A stretch of 64,000 bases of DNA from Tetraselmis striata (taxonomy: Eukaryota > Chlorophyta > Chlorodendrophyceae > Chlorodendrales > Chlorodendraceae): NCBI GenBank assembly GCA_006384855.1, contig VCJN01001381.1, positions 103,728 to 167,727 of the forward strand, read 5' to 3'. A program made the position numbers and the translations under genes. This document shows positions 1 through 12,174 of this stretch, piece by piece. The notes below the pieces were generated by a model. That model searched no databases. It worked only from the letters and a program-made list of their open reading frames with translations, and was not told where the DNA came from. The stretch's first letter is position 1. The number at the start of each line of letters is the position of its first letter.

Positions 1-1063
1 CCACGTGGCCAAGGAATTTGCTTTTGTGGCGACCTCTCACCTCAACCTGCCCAGCTGCCCCACATCAGCAGAACGTCTGGCGCCCGTCACCACCGACTTC
101 AACGTGATCACCCATTGCACCTTCTGTTGGAGCCGCTCTCACCTGCGCGAGGAGTGCTACAAGCTCCGGGCGGATATTGCGGATGGCAAGCGTCCCATGC
201 TCCCCGAGGCGGATGTGGTGGTTACATCCATCATGCCACTTGCGGAGCCTGCCATGGGTGCTGAGCAGGAGACTGATGAGTCTAAGGCGCCCGCGGAGCC
301 AGTGGAGTCTGCTGCGGCGTGTCATGAGTCTGAGGAGCCCGAGGAGTCAGGCGAGCCTGCCGCGGAGCCTGACGCGCTGGAGGCGTCCGCTGAGGATCCT
401 GACGCCGAGCCCAAGTCACCTCATCGCCGCAACCGCCATCTGCGCCGCCGCCGCAACCATGCTGTGCGCCGCCGCAACCATGCGGCGCGCCAGGCTGCAT
501 GCGCCTTCCTACGCATCAGCGAAGGGGATTACGATGCCTCGAGCGACAACAGCATGCCAGGCGCGGTGACTGACAGCTCGTCTGGCAGCAGCTGCACACC
601 GTGTGACTGGAGCCCGCCACAAAGGCGAACCCCCACACATGATGCCGCTGACTACCCGGACGCCGTCCCTCCGTCTACACCGGATGCCATTGATCAACTG
701 ATCATGATGACTGCTGTCGACAACCTCTGCGATACCGCCAGCGATGTGGATGTCCATGGTGATGACGGCAATGGCGACAGTGACAGCGAGTGCGAGCATG
801 ACGCTCTGGAGCGCGCGTTCCACTGGCGCCACACTGCGTCTCATCGCCCGGGTGTGTGCTACCCGGCCTACCTCACTCCTACCAAGACCGTTCCCTTCTT
901 CCATCCATGTGGATATACTGCTGCGTTTGCCGCCCAGACGCTGCCGGACATCGCCTCCACACCGCCATTGCCTCACGCCGCCCTTGCCCGCTCGCCGACG
1001 CCGTTCCAGCCTCTTCCGTCGGTTACTGATGTCAAGGCCGACCCTGCTGCTTTTACCAAGGGC

Positions 1064-2000
1064 AAGCCGATTCGGATTTTGTCACTGTGTGCTGGCGCCC
1101 TTCACTCCATCGCGGAGGGCCTGGCAGAAGCTGGTGTCCCCATTGGCGACATGATCTGCTGCGAGACCGACAAGCACGTGCGCAAGGCCGGCCGGGTGGA
1201 GCAGGAGCGCATGCAAGCCCGCCATCCTCATCAGATCCCTGCCAGCGCCATCCACGACTCCTACGGCCGCATCAACCCTGATGTCCAGTCCATCACTGAC
1301 GACGAACTGGCGTCCCTTGGGCATGTCGACCTAGTGATTGCCTCACCGCCCTGCGCCCCGTTCTCAGCCGCCAACCCTCATCGCCTCATGCTCGCCGACC
1401 CGCGTGCTGGTGGGCTGTACGGTTCTATTGATGTCGTCAAGCGTCTGGCGTCGATGCAGTCTGGTGGCGTCAACTTCATTCTCGAGAACGTCCCCGGTGC
1501 TGCGCGCTGCCATGAGATCGTTGAGGCTATGGGCACGCCGATTTTGGTCCGAGCGCACGAGCTTGGGTCAACAACCAAACGCGATACAGTGGTATGGAGC
1601 AACATCCGTGACATCGATTTCTTTCGCGCTCACTATCAGCAGGCCCAGCGGGCACCGCAGTCTGTTGGGGAGCTCCTTACCACACATGGCTTCTCTCCAC
1701 GGTGGACCGCTCCTTCTCATCTGCAGCATGGCCTCTTCTCGAAGTTCGTCTCCCGCCGGGGCAGTTACGCCTACCGCATGACCACCGCCACGACAGACGC
1801 ACCTGCCGTGCCCGGCAAAAGCATGCTTCTACTCGACGGCGAGCCTGCAACCCCCTGTTTGGACATCGTGGCTGTGAGCATGGGCTTCCCGGCTGACACA
1901 TTGGACATCCCTGGTCTCTCGCTTGATCAGCGCCGCATGATGCTGGGCGCCTGCATCGATGCCAACATTGGCAAGTGGCTGGCACTTGCCATCATTAAGG
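1064..2000 (+). other. C5-cytosine DNA methyltransferase domain inside the Copia fossil
   Basis: The domain opens with an SAM-binding motif I (ILSLCAG, about 1070), followed by the catalytic Pro-Cys motif (SPPC, 1343-1354), the ENV motif (1484-1492), an arginine/lysine-containing motif VIII-like stretch near 1570 and a C-terminal motif IX/X-like segment near 1940-1990. The arrangement (SLxxG, DLVI-xxPPC, LENV, then TTKRD-xVWSN) resembles the DNMT3/DRM branch more than DNMT1, which is a judgement by eye. It is continuous with the zinc-knuckle region upstream and the DTG protease downstream, so it is part of the element and not a separate host gene. By family it would transfer methyl groups from SAM to cytosine C5. 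Whether it ever acted on the element's own DNA is inference. Confidence 0.85.
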
Positions 2001-4955
2001 CCAGTGCGTCAGAAGTTGCGCTACCCAGCATCAAGTCGTTCCCGCAGTCGTGGGTGCTTGACACCGGCGCCACCTCTCACATGGTGGCCAACATCTCTGA
2101 CTTCGCGGACTACAAGCCCATTTCCCCGCGCTGGATTCACGGACTGTGTGCACGAGCCGTCGGCATCGGCACTGTGCGAACCACCATTCCCGACGACAAC
2201 GGCACTGCTTAGACAGTCGTTCTTCGCAATGTGTTACACGTGCCAGATCTCGCGTTCCGCTCTGACAACCAGATCTATCGTCTCTTCAGTAGCCGGCAAG
2301 CTGAGGAGCAGAATGCCCATCTCCAGATCATCATCAACACCCGCGGCAGCCGCCTCGAAGTGGGCGACACCGTCTTCCCGGTGGAGAGCATCGACCGCCT
2401 GTACGTGCTGCACAGCCGCATTGAGCGGTCTGGACCCCCAGCGGGCATCTCCCTCGTCTCTGCAGTGAAGCAAGACTCCAAGTATCTGTGGCATGCCAGG
2501 CTCGGTCACATCCATGAGCGCGCCATGGACGCTCTGCGCGGCACCGCAGGCACGCAGGTTGACTACTCCACGCAGACGCGTCTACCGTTCTGCCACGCCT
2601 TCGCCATGATCAAGGCTACTGCAGCCCCGCGACCGCGCACCTGTCATCCTCGACCAGATGCACCATGTCACATGCTGGGCTGCGACTTCTGGGAGAACCC
2701 CACCAAATCGCTGCAAGGCAACTCCTACGTGTTTGGAGCTGTTGATTACGCCAGCAGCTGGTGCTGCATTCTATTTGTCCGCTCCCGCGCCGCCGCTGTC
2801 GACTGCCTGCGCCGCGTCCTGGCGATCGCCCGCAGCATGGGGCACACCGTCCGTGCCCTACGTCTCGACAACGACAGCGTGTTCCACAGTCGCGCCTTCA
2901 TCGCTGAGTGTGACGCTCATGCACTGCGACGTGAGTATTCTGCTCCCTACAACCAGTTTCAGAATGGGCTGGTGGAGCGTACCTGGCGCACCTTGTGGAC
3001 CTGGGGCCGCTGCATGCTGGCCTATGCTGGCCTTCCTGCCCCGTACTGGCAGTTTGCCATGGCTACCGCTGCCTACCTGCACAACCGCACCCCCAGGAGC
3101 ACCGGCGCTGCACCCATGTCCATCGTCGCCGCAGCCGCCCCTGATCTCTCCCATTCGCGCGTCTTCGGCTGTCCAGCGTACGTTCATCAACAGCGCGCTC
3201 AACGCATCAAGTCGGACCCCTCTGCTCGCCTCGGCATCTTCATGGGCTACGACGCTTAGCATGCGGACGACTGCTACCTCGTCTATTTTCCTGATACCAA
3301 CACCACCGTGGCAACGCGCAACGTCACGTTCAACGAGCATTGGGTCCTGCCGGCTACCCCTTCACCTGCCACTGATGTGTGGCGGCATGCCACACAGGAG
3401 GGGATGATGTGGCAGGAAGGGCATGCATCAACTTCAGGAGGGGCATCTACCTCCGGAGGGGCATCGACCTCAGGAGGGGCATCCCGCCCACTGCGCCGTC
3501 CCGACAGTGACAGTGATGCCAGCGACAGCGACGAAGATTTCTTCCCAAACGCCCAGCCTGAGCGAGATGAGACGCCCGAACCGGCCGGAGCCGGTGCCCC
3601 GCAGCCACCAGCAGTGACTCCCCAGCCTCCTACTCCTGCCGTCCCTGGTCCAGCACGCCCTACAGTGCCAACCGCCCCGACGTCCAGCGGACCGCCACAG
3701 CCTGCCGGCTTGTCCCGATCAAGCCGCCCGCGCATCGACTACCGCAACCCCGTCAGCGCCCGCCACCAGGCATGGAGCAATCGAGATCATGCCCATCTGG
3801 CAGGCGAGGCACCCGGCGATCCGCAGACGCACACGGAAGCTCTGACCGGTCCAGATGCACCACACTGCCTGGAGGCGATGTGGGTAGAATACCGATCCCT
3901 CATAGCCAGGAAGACGTGGGTACTGGTGACCCTACCATCCGGCAGGAAGGCAGTCAGGTGCAAGTGGGTATTCAAGACCAAGCGCAACGCCGACGGCAGC
4001 CTGGCACGCTACAAGGCGCGACTGGTGGCCAAGGGCTTCAGCCAAGTGCATGGCATCGACTACAACGACACCTTCGCACCTACCGTGAAGTTCACCACGC
4101 TACGCATCATATTTTCCCTGGCAGCCCATTACGGCATGGAGCTCGAGCAGACCGACATCGACTGTGCGTTCCTCTACGCAGACCTGGAGGAGGATATCTA
4201 CATGACACAAGCCCCTGAGTTTGAACAGCAAGGCCCCAACGGAGAGGAGCTGGTCTACCACCTGAAGAAGAGCGTCTATGGCCTCAAGCAGGCGCCGCAC
4301 GATTGGTACCTCAAGCTGCGCGAGCACATGCTGGGGCAGGGATTTGCTCAGCTCAAGACCGACCCCGGCGCCTACATCTACCGATCCGGCAACACCTTCA
4401 GCATTGTGGCGATCTACGTGGACGACATCCTGATCTGCAGCAACTGCACCACCTGGGTGGTTCAGTTCAAGCGCAACCTCGCTGAATGGTCTGACTCAAA
4501 CCACGCCACGATGACCAGCCAAGGCAAGGCCACCTGCGGATTCTACTTCACCATCTGCGGAGGAGCAGTGAGCTACAAGTCGCTGTTGCAGCCTATCGTC
4601 ACCCTATCCACTGCGGAGGCGGAATACGTCGCCATGGCAATCGCCACTCAGGAGGTGATGTCCATCAGGCAGATGTTGCAGGAGCTGGGACTCGCACTTG
4701 ACGGCCCTACCCCTATCGGAGAGGACAATCAAGCATGCATCGCTATCGCCACCAATGACGTGACATCCAGTCGTACCAAGCACATGGACATCCGCTACCA
4801 CTTCGTGCGCGAGGCATACATGCAAGAATGGCGACATCAATAATATCCACTACGTGGAAACCAGGGAGATGGCCGCCGACATGTTCACCAAGCCTCTACG
4901 CAACCCTCTCTTCGCCAAGTTTGCTGCAAAGGTCATGCAGTTCATCGAGGAGGGG

Positions 4956-5393
4956 TGTTGATACTAATATGCTGATGAGAGCGCTGAACTGCTGTGACTT
5001 GTAGCTGCTTTTGCTGCTCTAACAGGCTGCCACAGTGGTACTGCACCTGGGTACATTTAGGATTGCGCTCAGATGGGCAACAGGCTCAAGTGACTGTTGA
5101 CCATTCATGTCCACACCAACAAAGCATAAAGTACTAGAAAAGTTACATCAAACGTATCAGAACCAAGGTACAACGGTAACTACTAGAGGCCATTTCAGTG
5201 GCCAGGATGCCACAGACCGGCTAGGCATGTTGCAAACATGCCCACCAGCCAAGTTGGAGAAACCTAGCCTTTGTAAATCACTTCGTTCTTTCCACCAGCT
5301 CCTCACTCGACCTGCAAGGTCGTGTTGCCGTCCTGTGCACTCACACTCACCTGCTGCTGCTTGTCTGTCAGCTGCAGCCGCCTTGTGTCAACA
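4956..5393 (+). repeat. 3' LTR of the Copia element
   Basis: It begins TGTTGA directly after a purine-rich tract (GAGGAGGGG, 4947-4955) and ends TCAACA, a perfect 6-bp inverted terminal repeat with the usual TG...CA ends. Length is 438 bp. The target duplication cannot be checked because the 5' LTR is outside the window. Confidence 0.75.
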
Positions 5394-6094
5394 TTAACAG
5401 TCAATGCCGCGCGTTCCGACGAGAGTACACCCCCTCCCCCTTCCTCCCAACCCCATTGCGACCATCCTTGTGGGTTGTGCCGACGGTGCACCTTTTCCTA
5501 TCCTGGAAGCGGAGGAACGCACGTGGGGAACTACCTCGCTCAGTACTACTTCCAGGATGAGGGCAAGGTACACCCTCCTCCCCCTAAAGTGCCAAAAACC
5601 CTAAAACCCCTGGTACCTGTACCGAGCTCAGCACTGCCAGGTGCCGCGATAACCCACGAGCCCTAAACTAAAACCTGGAAAACCCCTGCGAAACCCTCGA
5701 TCCTCGCCGCATCGGCACCGTCTATAATCCATCGGCGCCGCGACGATTGATGCTGTGCGTCGTCTCCGGCCGGACTCAGGACAGCACAATGGCGCCGCCA
5801 AACTCTGCCGCGCACATAACTCGGTCGCGGACTCGCGAGTGTGACAGCCTGACGCCACAGACTACACGTCGAGTACCTGCACCCGGCAGAGTCACCCCTC
5901 GTGCGGCCTTGTCTGCGAGGGAGAGAGCCGACGGTGGCGCGCTGCCCGCGCGACTCCTGCCCCCCCCCCCCCCCCCCCCCCCTCTTCGTCGTACGAGGCC
6001 TTATCTCCGCCTCACCGCAGCGCACCGCCGCCGTCCAAGTGGGGACCCCCCCCTCCCTCCCTGTCATCCCTAAGCGACACACCGTCCGCGCGGG
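5394..6094 (+). other. Upstream region of the DNAJC21 gene
   Basis: No gene is supported here. The stretch holds scattered AAACCCT/CCCTAAA motifs (about 5595-5700) and a 20-base C run (about 5960-5980). The short reading frames are not convincing: several are proline runs created by the C tract. Confidence 0.5.
5595..5606 (+). promoter_or_regulatory. telo-box-like motif (AAACCCTAAAA)
   Basis: AAACCCTAAAA lies about 490 bp upstream of the J-protein start. In land plants the telo-box AAACCCTAA is common in promoters of ribosomal-protein and ribosome-biogenesis genes, which fits the likely role of the downstream gene. It could equally be a scrap of telomere-like repeat. Confidence 0.35.
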
Positions 6095-6199
6095 ATGAAG
6101 TGCCACTATGAGGTGCTCGGGCTGGAGCGCGACTGTGAGGACGGCGCCATCAAGAAAGCCTACCGCAAGGCGGCGCTGGTGTGGCACCCCGGTGAGCCC

Positions 6200-6230
<31 letters not shown>

Positions 6231-9200
6231 GAGGGACTTCAGACTTCAGATCAAGCCGCCCGGCTTTGGGGATAACTCGGGTATGTGACCTGCCGCATCC
6301 TGGTATCCATCCACTCGCCGCCATCCGAGAGGGAGGGAGGGAGAGGACCATGAGAGTACTGAAATCCTTAGCCAAGTTCTAATTGACCAGTGGTAGCATC
6401 ACCCTGGTCAATGCTACCACTGCAAGTACCTTCATGATCAAGCCAAGCAGGGGTCAGTGCCGCAGGGTGCGAGTGCCAGCTGGGGGCTGTATGCGCTGCC
6501 GCTCTGCCAGCACAACGGCGACGAGGCTTCGAGGCGGCAGTGCTGAGGCAGGACCTGGTGGCGGTGCTGATGGAGGGCCTGCTGCTGATGGCGGTGGTGG
6601 TGCGCGCAGACAAGAACCAGCACCGGTACGACGAGGCGGAGGAGCGCTTCAAGGAGATCTCCAACGCATACGAGGTGCTGAGCGACCCGCACGAGCGCTC
6701 CTGGTGCGCGCCGCCCCATCACGCGGGGACCGTGCCCCCCTCAAGTGCCACCAGAGTACCCGTACTAGCACATACCACCACCGCCACCACATCCCCTCCC
6801 CACCCGTCTCAGCACTGTATGCCCCCCCTCCCCGCGGCGACACCCCATCCCGTCCCCAGCCTACTGTCAGCTCTGCCTCTCCCCCCTCACAACCATGCCC
6901 GGACGCGCCCCGCGGCTCCCGCAGGTACGACAGCCACCGCGACGCCATCCTCCGCAGCGGCGAGCGCCACCAGACCGGGGGCGGCGCCGAGTTTGCGGGC
7001 GGCAAGCGCCCCGAGGACGACATCGACCTCTTCCAGTTCTTCTCGCCCTCCGCCTTCTCCGGCTACAACGACGGCCCCAAGGTGCGTGCGCGTGCATCCC
7101 TGCCAAGCCTCCACATGCATCACAGCTGATTTGCTGCCTGCATGTTGCGAATACGCCCTGACATGATATGTACAGGAGCACATGTACGCAGATGCATTTA
7201 GAACCCCCAAAACAGGTCCAACACAAAATAATGTGGCGTGTATATATTTACTGTTTGCTCTGAGTTGAGAGCCGTAAAGGTATTCGGAATGTTAAGGACC
7301 CCCCGCGCCGATTGGCAGGGCTTCTACACCGTGTACGCCAACCTGTTTGCCAAGCTGGCGGAGCAGGAGCAGAAGGCCGCCGGCGGGGGCCGCTCCCCCA
7401 GCTTGCCCACCTTTGGTGCGCCCCCCCCCCCTCCCCCCCCCCCCCCCTTCTTTCCCCCAGTGCGCTCAGTGGTACCAATCCCCCCCCCTGCACGAGCAGC
7501 GTTTTGCCGGGCGCGGTCATGCCCCGACCTGGCGCGCTCACAGCACCGGTGGGCATCCTCGTACAGGTGCCGACTCGGCAGCGCGAACGCTCTGAACAGG
7601 AACCCCGCGCCCCGGCTGTCTGAGGCCACATGTAGACGAAACAGTGCCAGAACTGTTCCAAATGCTCCTATGCGTACTGTAGCTTGTCTGCATCCCCAGG
7701 TTGAGGCTTGTATGCCGGGCCCTCATAGGTGCCCAAGACACCGGCTGCGGGTGTCATTGAGCGTCGCGTTTTCACACTAGCATCCCGCCACCTCGCTGCC
7801 TGTCCGGACGTCCACCACACCTAGCCTAACACAGCGCTACTCTCCGGGTGTCGACGCCTATACACACCCTTACTATGAGCCCAAGCTAGGGCTTGCAACC
7901 CTAAAGGAACAGTTCCACTGCAGTTTCGTCTGGATTTGACCTCTGACAGCCAGGGCGGGTCCTCATTACCACGCAGTACCTCAATAGTAGCTGCTATGCA
8001 CTCTCCCCCCTTTTCTTGCTGCACGGCTGGCTTCCTTGGGTGGCGCCGGCCGCGATTCAGGGACTGCATGTGGTGGCGCTGGTGCTGGTGGGTGCGCAGG
8101 GCTGTCGGCAGCGGCGGCGGGCGAGGTGACGTCGTTCTACTCGCAGTGGGGCGCCTTTGCCACCGTGAAGGACTTCGCCTGGGCGGACCAGTACAACCCC
8201 GCAAGCGCGCCCAACCGGCAGGTGCGGCGGCGCATGGAGGAGGAGAACAAAAAGTCGCGCAAGGTGAGCGCAAGCCCCCCCCCCCCCCCCCCTCTGTTCA
8301 CTATTACTACTATTGCTACAATCATTGCTAATGTCATAGTTTTGTCAATATCCGCCCCGACATCACAAATACATGTGGCGGTATTGCATTGTGGCATTGC
8401 TGGAGTCCGCGCCATTTAGTTTAGTATTCTCGCCCTGCATGCGGTGTTTCGAGCAGAGCCCACCCGCGTTGCCCTGTTTCCGACCCCAACTACCCCTCCT
8501 CCCTCCCCCCCCCTCCTCTCCCTCTCTCTCTTGCTTGCTTTGCTCCCTACGCTGCCGCCGACCTTCTGACCTGCCCCCCCCCCCCCCCCCCCCCTTCCCC
8601 GCCCCCCGGGTAGTCAGCCCGACGGGAGTGCAACGACACGGTGCGGGAGCTTGTGGCTTTCGTGAAGAAGGTAAGCGCTGGATGGAGCGCCGCTGGATGG
8701 AGTGCGCCATCCCTACGCCCCCGCTAATATCATTGGGAATGGTGGACATGTGACCGGGGACGGAGGAACACATGGAAACTTCGGCTCCTGGTCGCCAGAG
8801 CAGCATGGTGTAGCGCTGACGGCATGGCTGCTGTGGGGACGCGCAGCGCGACAAGCGGCTGATTGTAATCCAGCAGGCGGAGGCAGCCAAGAAGGCGGAG
8901 CGGGAGGCGGCGGAGGCGGAGAGGTGCGCCCCGTCCGCAGAGGCCGAGGGACGTGCGATCCGGGTGAAGGGAATAGTCTTCCTGCAGTGAACGAAGGCGA
9001 AAAACTCACACCACTGCTTAAGAAATGATATCACCGCGGTGATCCTACTTGCCTTCTCGAAATGCAATACCGACACACCGATATGCTACGGCAGGTGTAG
9101 CGACTCGCAAGTCTCGCCTGGCGGGCTAGTCGCATGATATTTGTCCGCGTGTCGACTGTCCGACGGGTCGCCCCTGTCTCGATGACTAGCGCTAGGTATT

Positions 9201-11015
9201 AAGCCGTGCCGTGCGTTCGCGGGTTCCCACGGCTTGACGGGCTACATGTTTGAGGGCGGGCAGCCGACCTTCCCGTGGCTGCCCGCTTAAGAATCGTAGC
9301 CGACATATTGCGCCAGCGGCGCCGGGCGCCCCGGATCGGGCGGTGCGCCAACGCCACCCGGGCGGCGCCGCTGATGTACAGCTACCCCCCCCCCCCCCCC
9401 CCCCCCCCCCCGGGGGTCGTTACACCCCTTTCCCTCGGCACTCCCGTCCGCTTGTCGGCCCGTCGGCGCATCACTTCATGTCCCGGCTGTACCTTTGAGA
9501 CCGGGCAGCTGGATGTTGCTCCCAGCTGCCCGTAGCAACTCGCAGCCGACACACGTGCGCAGCGGGCGCCGACAGCCCCTGGATGGCGGACTGACACCCT
9601 GCCCTCCCAGGCGGCTCCGCTGCCGCATAGCTACAGGTTCAGCCAGACGTGCTTACGGGTACTGGATATCTGACTGGACGGACACTCTTCTCTTCTCGGA
9701 ATTTTGGCTTTTTTATTTGGTGGTTAGTGCAAGTGACCCCCCCCCCCCCCCCCCCCCCGGGTGGGGGCCGCCGCCCGGGTTTGTTCGGCAGGCGGCGGCT
9801 GGCGCGGGAGGAACGGCAGGCAAAGGCCTCGACGTACGTAGAGGCGGACTGGATCACGGCGTCGGAGCAGGAGGCCATCTGCGAGAGCGAGGAGAGCGAG
9901 GAGGAGGCCGAGGTGGAGTACTATTGCGTGGTGTGCGAGAAGAAGTTCAAGAACCCGCGGGCACTCGCCAACCACGAAAACTCCAAGAAGCACCAGGCAA
10001 AGCTGGCGGATCTGCGCGCGGCGCTCGAGGAGGAGGAGGAGCTTCTCGCAGGTGTGCGTCTAATATCTAATCCCCCTGCCCCCACATTCCAAGCGGGTTT
10101 GGCCTTATCACCTGCCGGTCGCGATACTTTCGCTGCGCCGTCTCGATGTCGGCGACGTTACGGCAGCCTTGACATCAGCGTCCGTCGTCGTCGATGCTTT
10201 TGCCGCTTTGATTATCAACAGCAGCGAAGACGGCGGCGTTATGTTGATGACGGTGAGCATCTCCTACGCCGAGCATAATATGCAGCGGATCGGTATTTCG
10301 AACTCGGAACTCTTCCTCCTCTTCAGGACTTCTCGGATTCAGCTTGTGTTGTTTCTCACGCAATGCGAGCAATTTGCGGTGGGGGCCACTATGGCGCCAC
10401 CGCCTAGGGTCGCGTTTCCGCGCCCGGGATTGGGGCTTGGCGCACAGCGTTTTGGGAGCCAAGTATATAGGGTTGTTACCCCTAACTAAAACCCGTGTAC
10501 AATTTGCACAGTACGTCCTGCTGCATGTTCCTCTGAATGCAGCCCCTCTCGTTTTAACGGTAGACGCTGTTGCTATTCATTCACCTTCCGCCCTGACCTC
10601 GGGGAATGCCTGGCGCATGCGATGGGGTTTGCCTTTAGGGGACGAGGGTGGCTGATACGCTGACCCCGGCGCTCATGACTTGCCTGACCTTGGCGGCGGC
10701 GCAGAGCTAGGCATCGATGACGGAAGCAATACTGCGGACAGTGAGGACAGCGAGGGTGCGGATGCCGGCTCTGATGAGCAGGGAGAGGATGCTACAGACG
10801 GAGCCGGGGATTCTGAGAAGCTGTCTGGCGCCGAGTCAGCGGAAGAGGAAAGCGACATGGAAGCAGAGGAAGAAAAGCAGGACAGCGAGCAGGAGAGTGA
10901 GGAGGAGGAGGAGGAGGATGACAATGAGGAGGCGATGCTGGCGCGCATGATGGGGGCTCACTCGGCTCGACGGCAGGCAGCGGATTCAGCTGATGACAGC
11001 AACAGCGAAGAAGAT

Positions 11016-11047
<32 letters not shown>

Positions 11048-11920
11048 GGAGGAGGCGATGTTGGCTCGCATGATGGGGGCCCATTCGGTTCGGCGGCAAC
11101 AGAAGCCTTCGTCATCGTCGGAGGATGGCAGCGAAGAGGAGGAGGACGCGATCGCGGACACGGAGGGGGACGCTCAGGATGGGGCGGCTTGCGTCGAGGC
11201 TGCAGAAGAGACCGACGTGGATGTCAGGGACGACACTAGGCCAGGGATCGATGCGCGGGGGGATGCGGCGCCGCAAGAGGATGAGGACGAAATGCTGGCC
11301 CGGCTGGTGCAAAGCTCGTGCAAGCCCTCGTCCGGGTGGCAGCCAGCCACACCCGGCGGCAACGATGGGTGAGTGTCCTCATCCCCAGCAGCGTCAAACA
11401 CCCCCCCCCCCCCCCCCCCCCCCCATCTCTTGCCCTGATCAGAATCATCCACGGTTATGTGGCTTGCATGAAGCTGATGCTCAACTTTTTCCTATCAATG
11501 GATGCTTATCAACACCGAGTAAACACAACATCATCTTGCACACCTATTAGCAAGAAATTGACAATCTTATGAACCCAACCCCAGCATCAGTAATGCAGTT
11601 GAATGGATAATGTTCACATTGCTGGTTTATGAATGAGATGGCAAGGATATGTCAACTTAATTTCCTGGATGCAACATCACACTTGCAGAACTGCCGGGAC
11701 AGAAGCTGTTGACGAGGACCTGTCACGAGGTGGTGAGCAGTACGAGGGCGGATGTGCTGCTGGTAAGCGTGGGAAGGGGAATAAGGGGAAGGGAAAGAAG
11801 AGCCGAGCGGCGGAGGCAGATGCGGAGTTGGCATGCTCCATCTGCCGCAAGGAGTTTGCGTCTCGAAATCAGTTGTTTAAGCATATCAAGCAGACGGGAC
11901 ACGCCGCATTACGGAGATGA
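6095..11920 (+). CDS. DNAJC21: DNAJC21/JJJ1-type J-protein co-chaperone with two C2H2 zinc fingers (10 exons)
   Basis: Exons: 6095-6191, 6610-6703, 6925-7081, 7319-7415, 8100-8263, 8614-8670, 8847-8923, 9792-10051, 10705-11368 and 11689-11920. They join in phase to 632 codons. The protein starts [10 protein letters not shown] and has a J domain with the HPD motif split across intron 1. The family block GFYTVY...FAW follows, then a charged helix, a C2H2 finger (CVVCEKKF...HENSKKH) and a long acidic region. A last C2H2 finger (CSICRKEF...HIKQTGH) sits at the C-terminus. This is the exact domain order of yeast Jjj1 and human DNAJC21, which stimulate Hsp70 ATPase during late 60S subunit maturation in the cytosol. 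The acidic region contains a repeated [10 protein letters not shown] module (about 10935 and 11057) with a weaker third copy (about 11292). Sense-strand C runs lie in several introns. A TGTAA poly(A)-like signal follows at 11926. The acceptors of exons 6 (TAG) and 9 were chosen by phase and are the least certain. Confidence 0.88.
7843..7985 (+). repeat. Dispersed repeat family B, copy 1 (in DNAJC21 intron 4)
   Basis: About 140 bp match, in inverted orientation, a stretch at about 31320-31455 inside an intron of the SET gene. Shared landmarks are GTTTCGTCTGGATTTGACCT here against the complement of AGGTTAGATTTAGACAAAAC there, and CAGGGCGG(G/A)TCCT. Identity looks near 70%. It is probably an old non-coding transposon fragment. 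Confidence 0.5.
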
Positions 11921-12111
11921 AACCGCTGTAAGCATTTGTGGGGATCAGCTAGCTCTTCTCTGCTGCTCATGATCGATGGCTATATCTGCTGTGGCGCATG
12001 CATTTTGGGAGAATTGGTGAACAGAGCTAAAATATGGTTTACATTTTCTTGGACAGGGGCTTGCCCATAGGGATGTCATGTACAGAATATACTTTTCAAA
12101 ATATGAAGCAA

Positions 12112-12133
12112 AGACCGCTCCATTGAGCGGTCT
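12112..12133. other. Perfect 9-bp hairpin between two convergent genes
   Basis: AGACCGCTC, loop CATT, then GAGCGGTCT. It lies between the 3' end of the J-protein gene and the stop codon of the minus-strand HSP20 gene (12175), about 40 bp past the latter. It could act in 3'-end formation or separate the two transcripts; no family is recognised. Confidence 0.5.
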
Positions 12134-12174
12134 CGCAATCATCTATGTCCTTCCGCATAGGAAGAAATTGCGCT

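Larger units (their letters stand above)
1..5393 (+). mobile_element. Ty1/Copia LTR retroelement fossil carrying a cytosine DNA methyltransferase domain (5' end outside window)
   Basis: Parts in order: a CCHC zinc knuckle (about 116-157, C-x2-C-x4-H-x4-C); an acidic, proline- and arginine-rich linker (about 240-1040); a C5 DNA methyltransferase domain (about 1064-2000); an aspartic protease with a DTG motif (about 2050-2100); integrase pre-domain and core (about 2480-3200); a low-complexity hinge with short SGGAST-like repeats (about 3420-3480); reverse transcriptase (about 3950-4450, YVDD box); RNase H (about 4590-4830); a purine tract; and the 3' LTR. Integrase before reverse transcriptase is the Copia order. 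The 5' LTR and start of gag lie left of the window. The copy is broken, with roughly three interruptions in its coding part. The domains still read clearly, so it is probably fairly young, but with one LTR visible the age cannot be dated. The domain order is seen; the family assignment is from known motifs. Confidence 0.9.

Noticed and set aside
5747-6073. Frames with long proline runs at C tracts (also near 9386, 20380, 24430, 47760)
   Set aside because: The proline or glycine runs are the homopolymer read as codons; they lie in introns or spacers.
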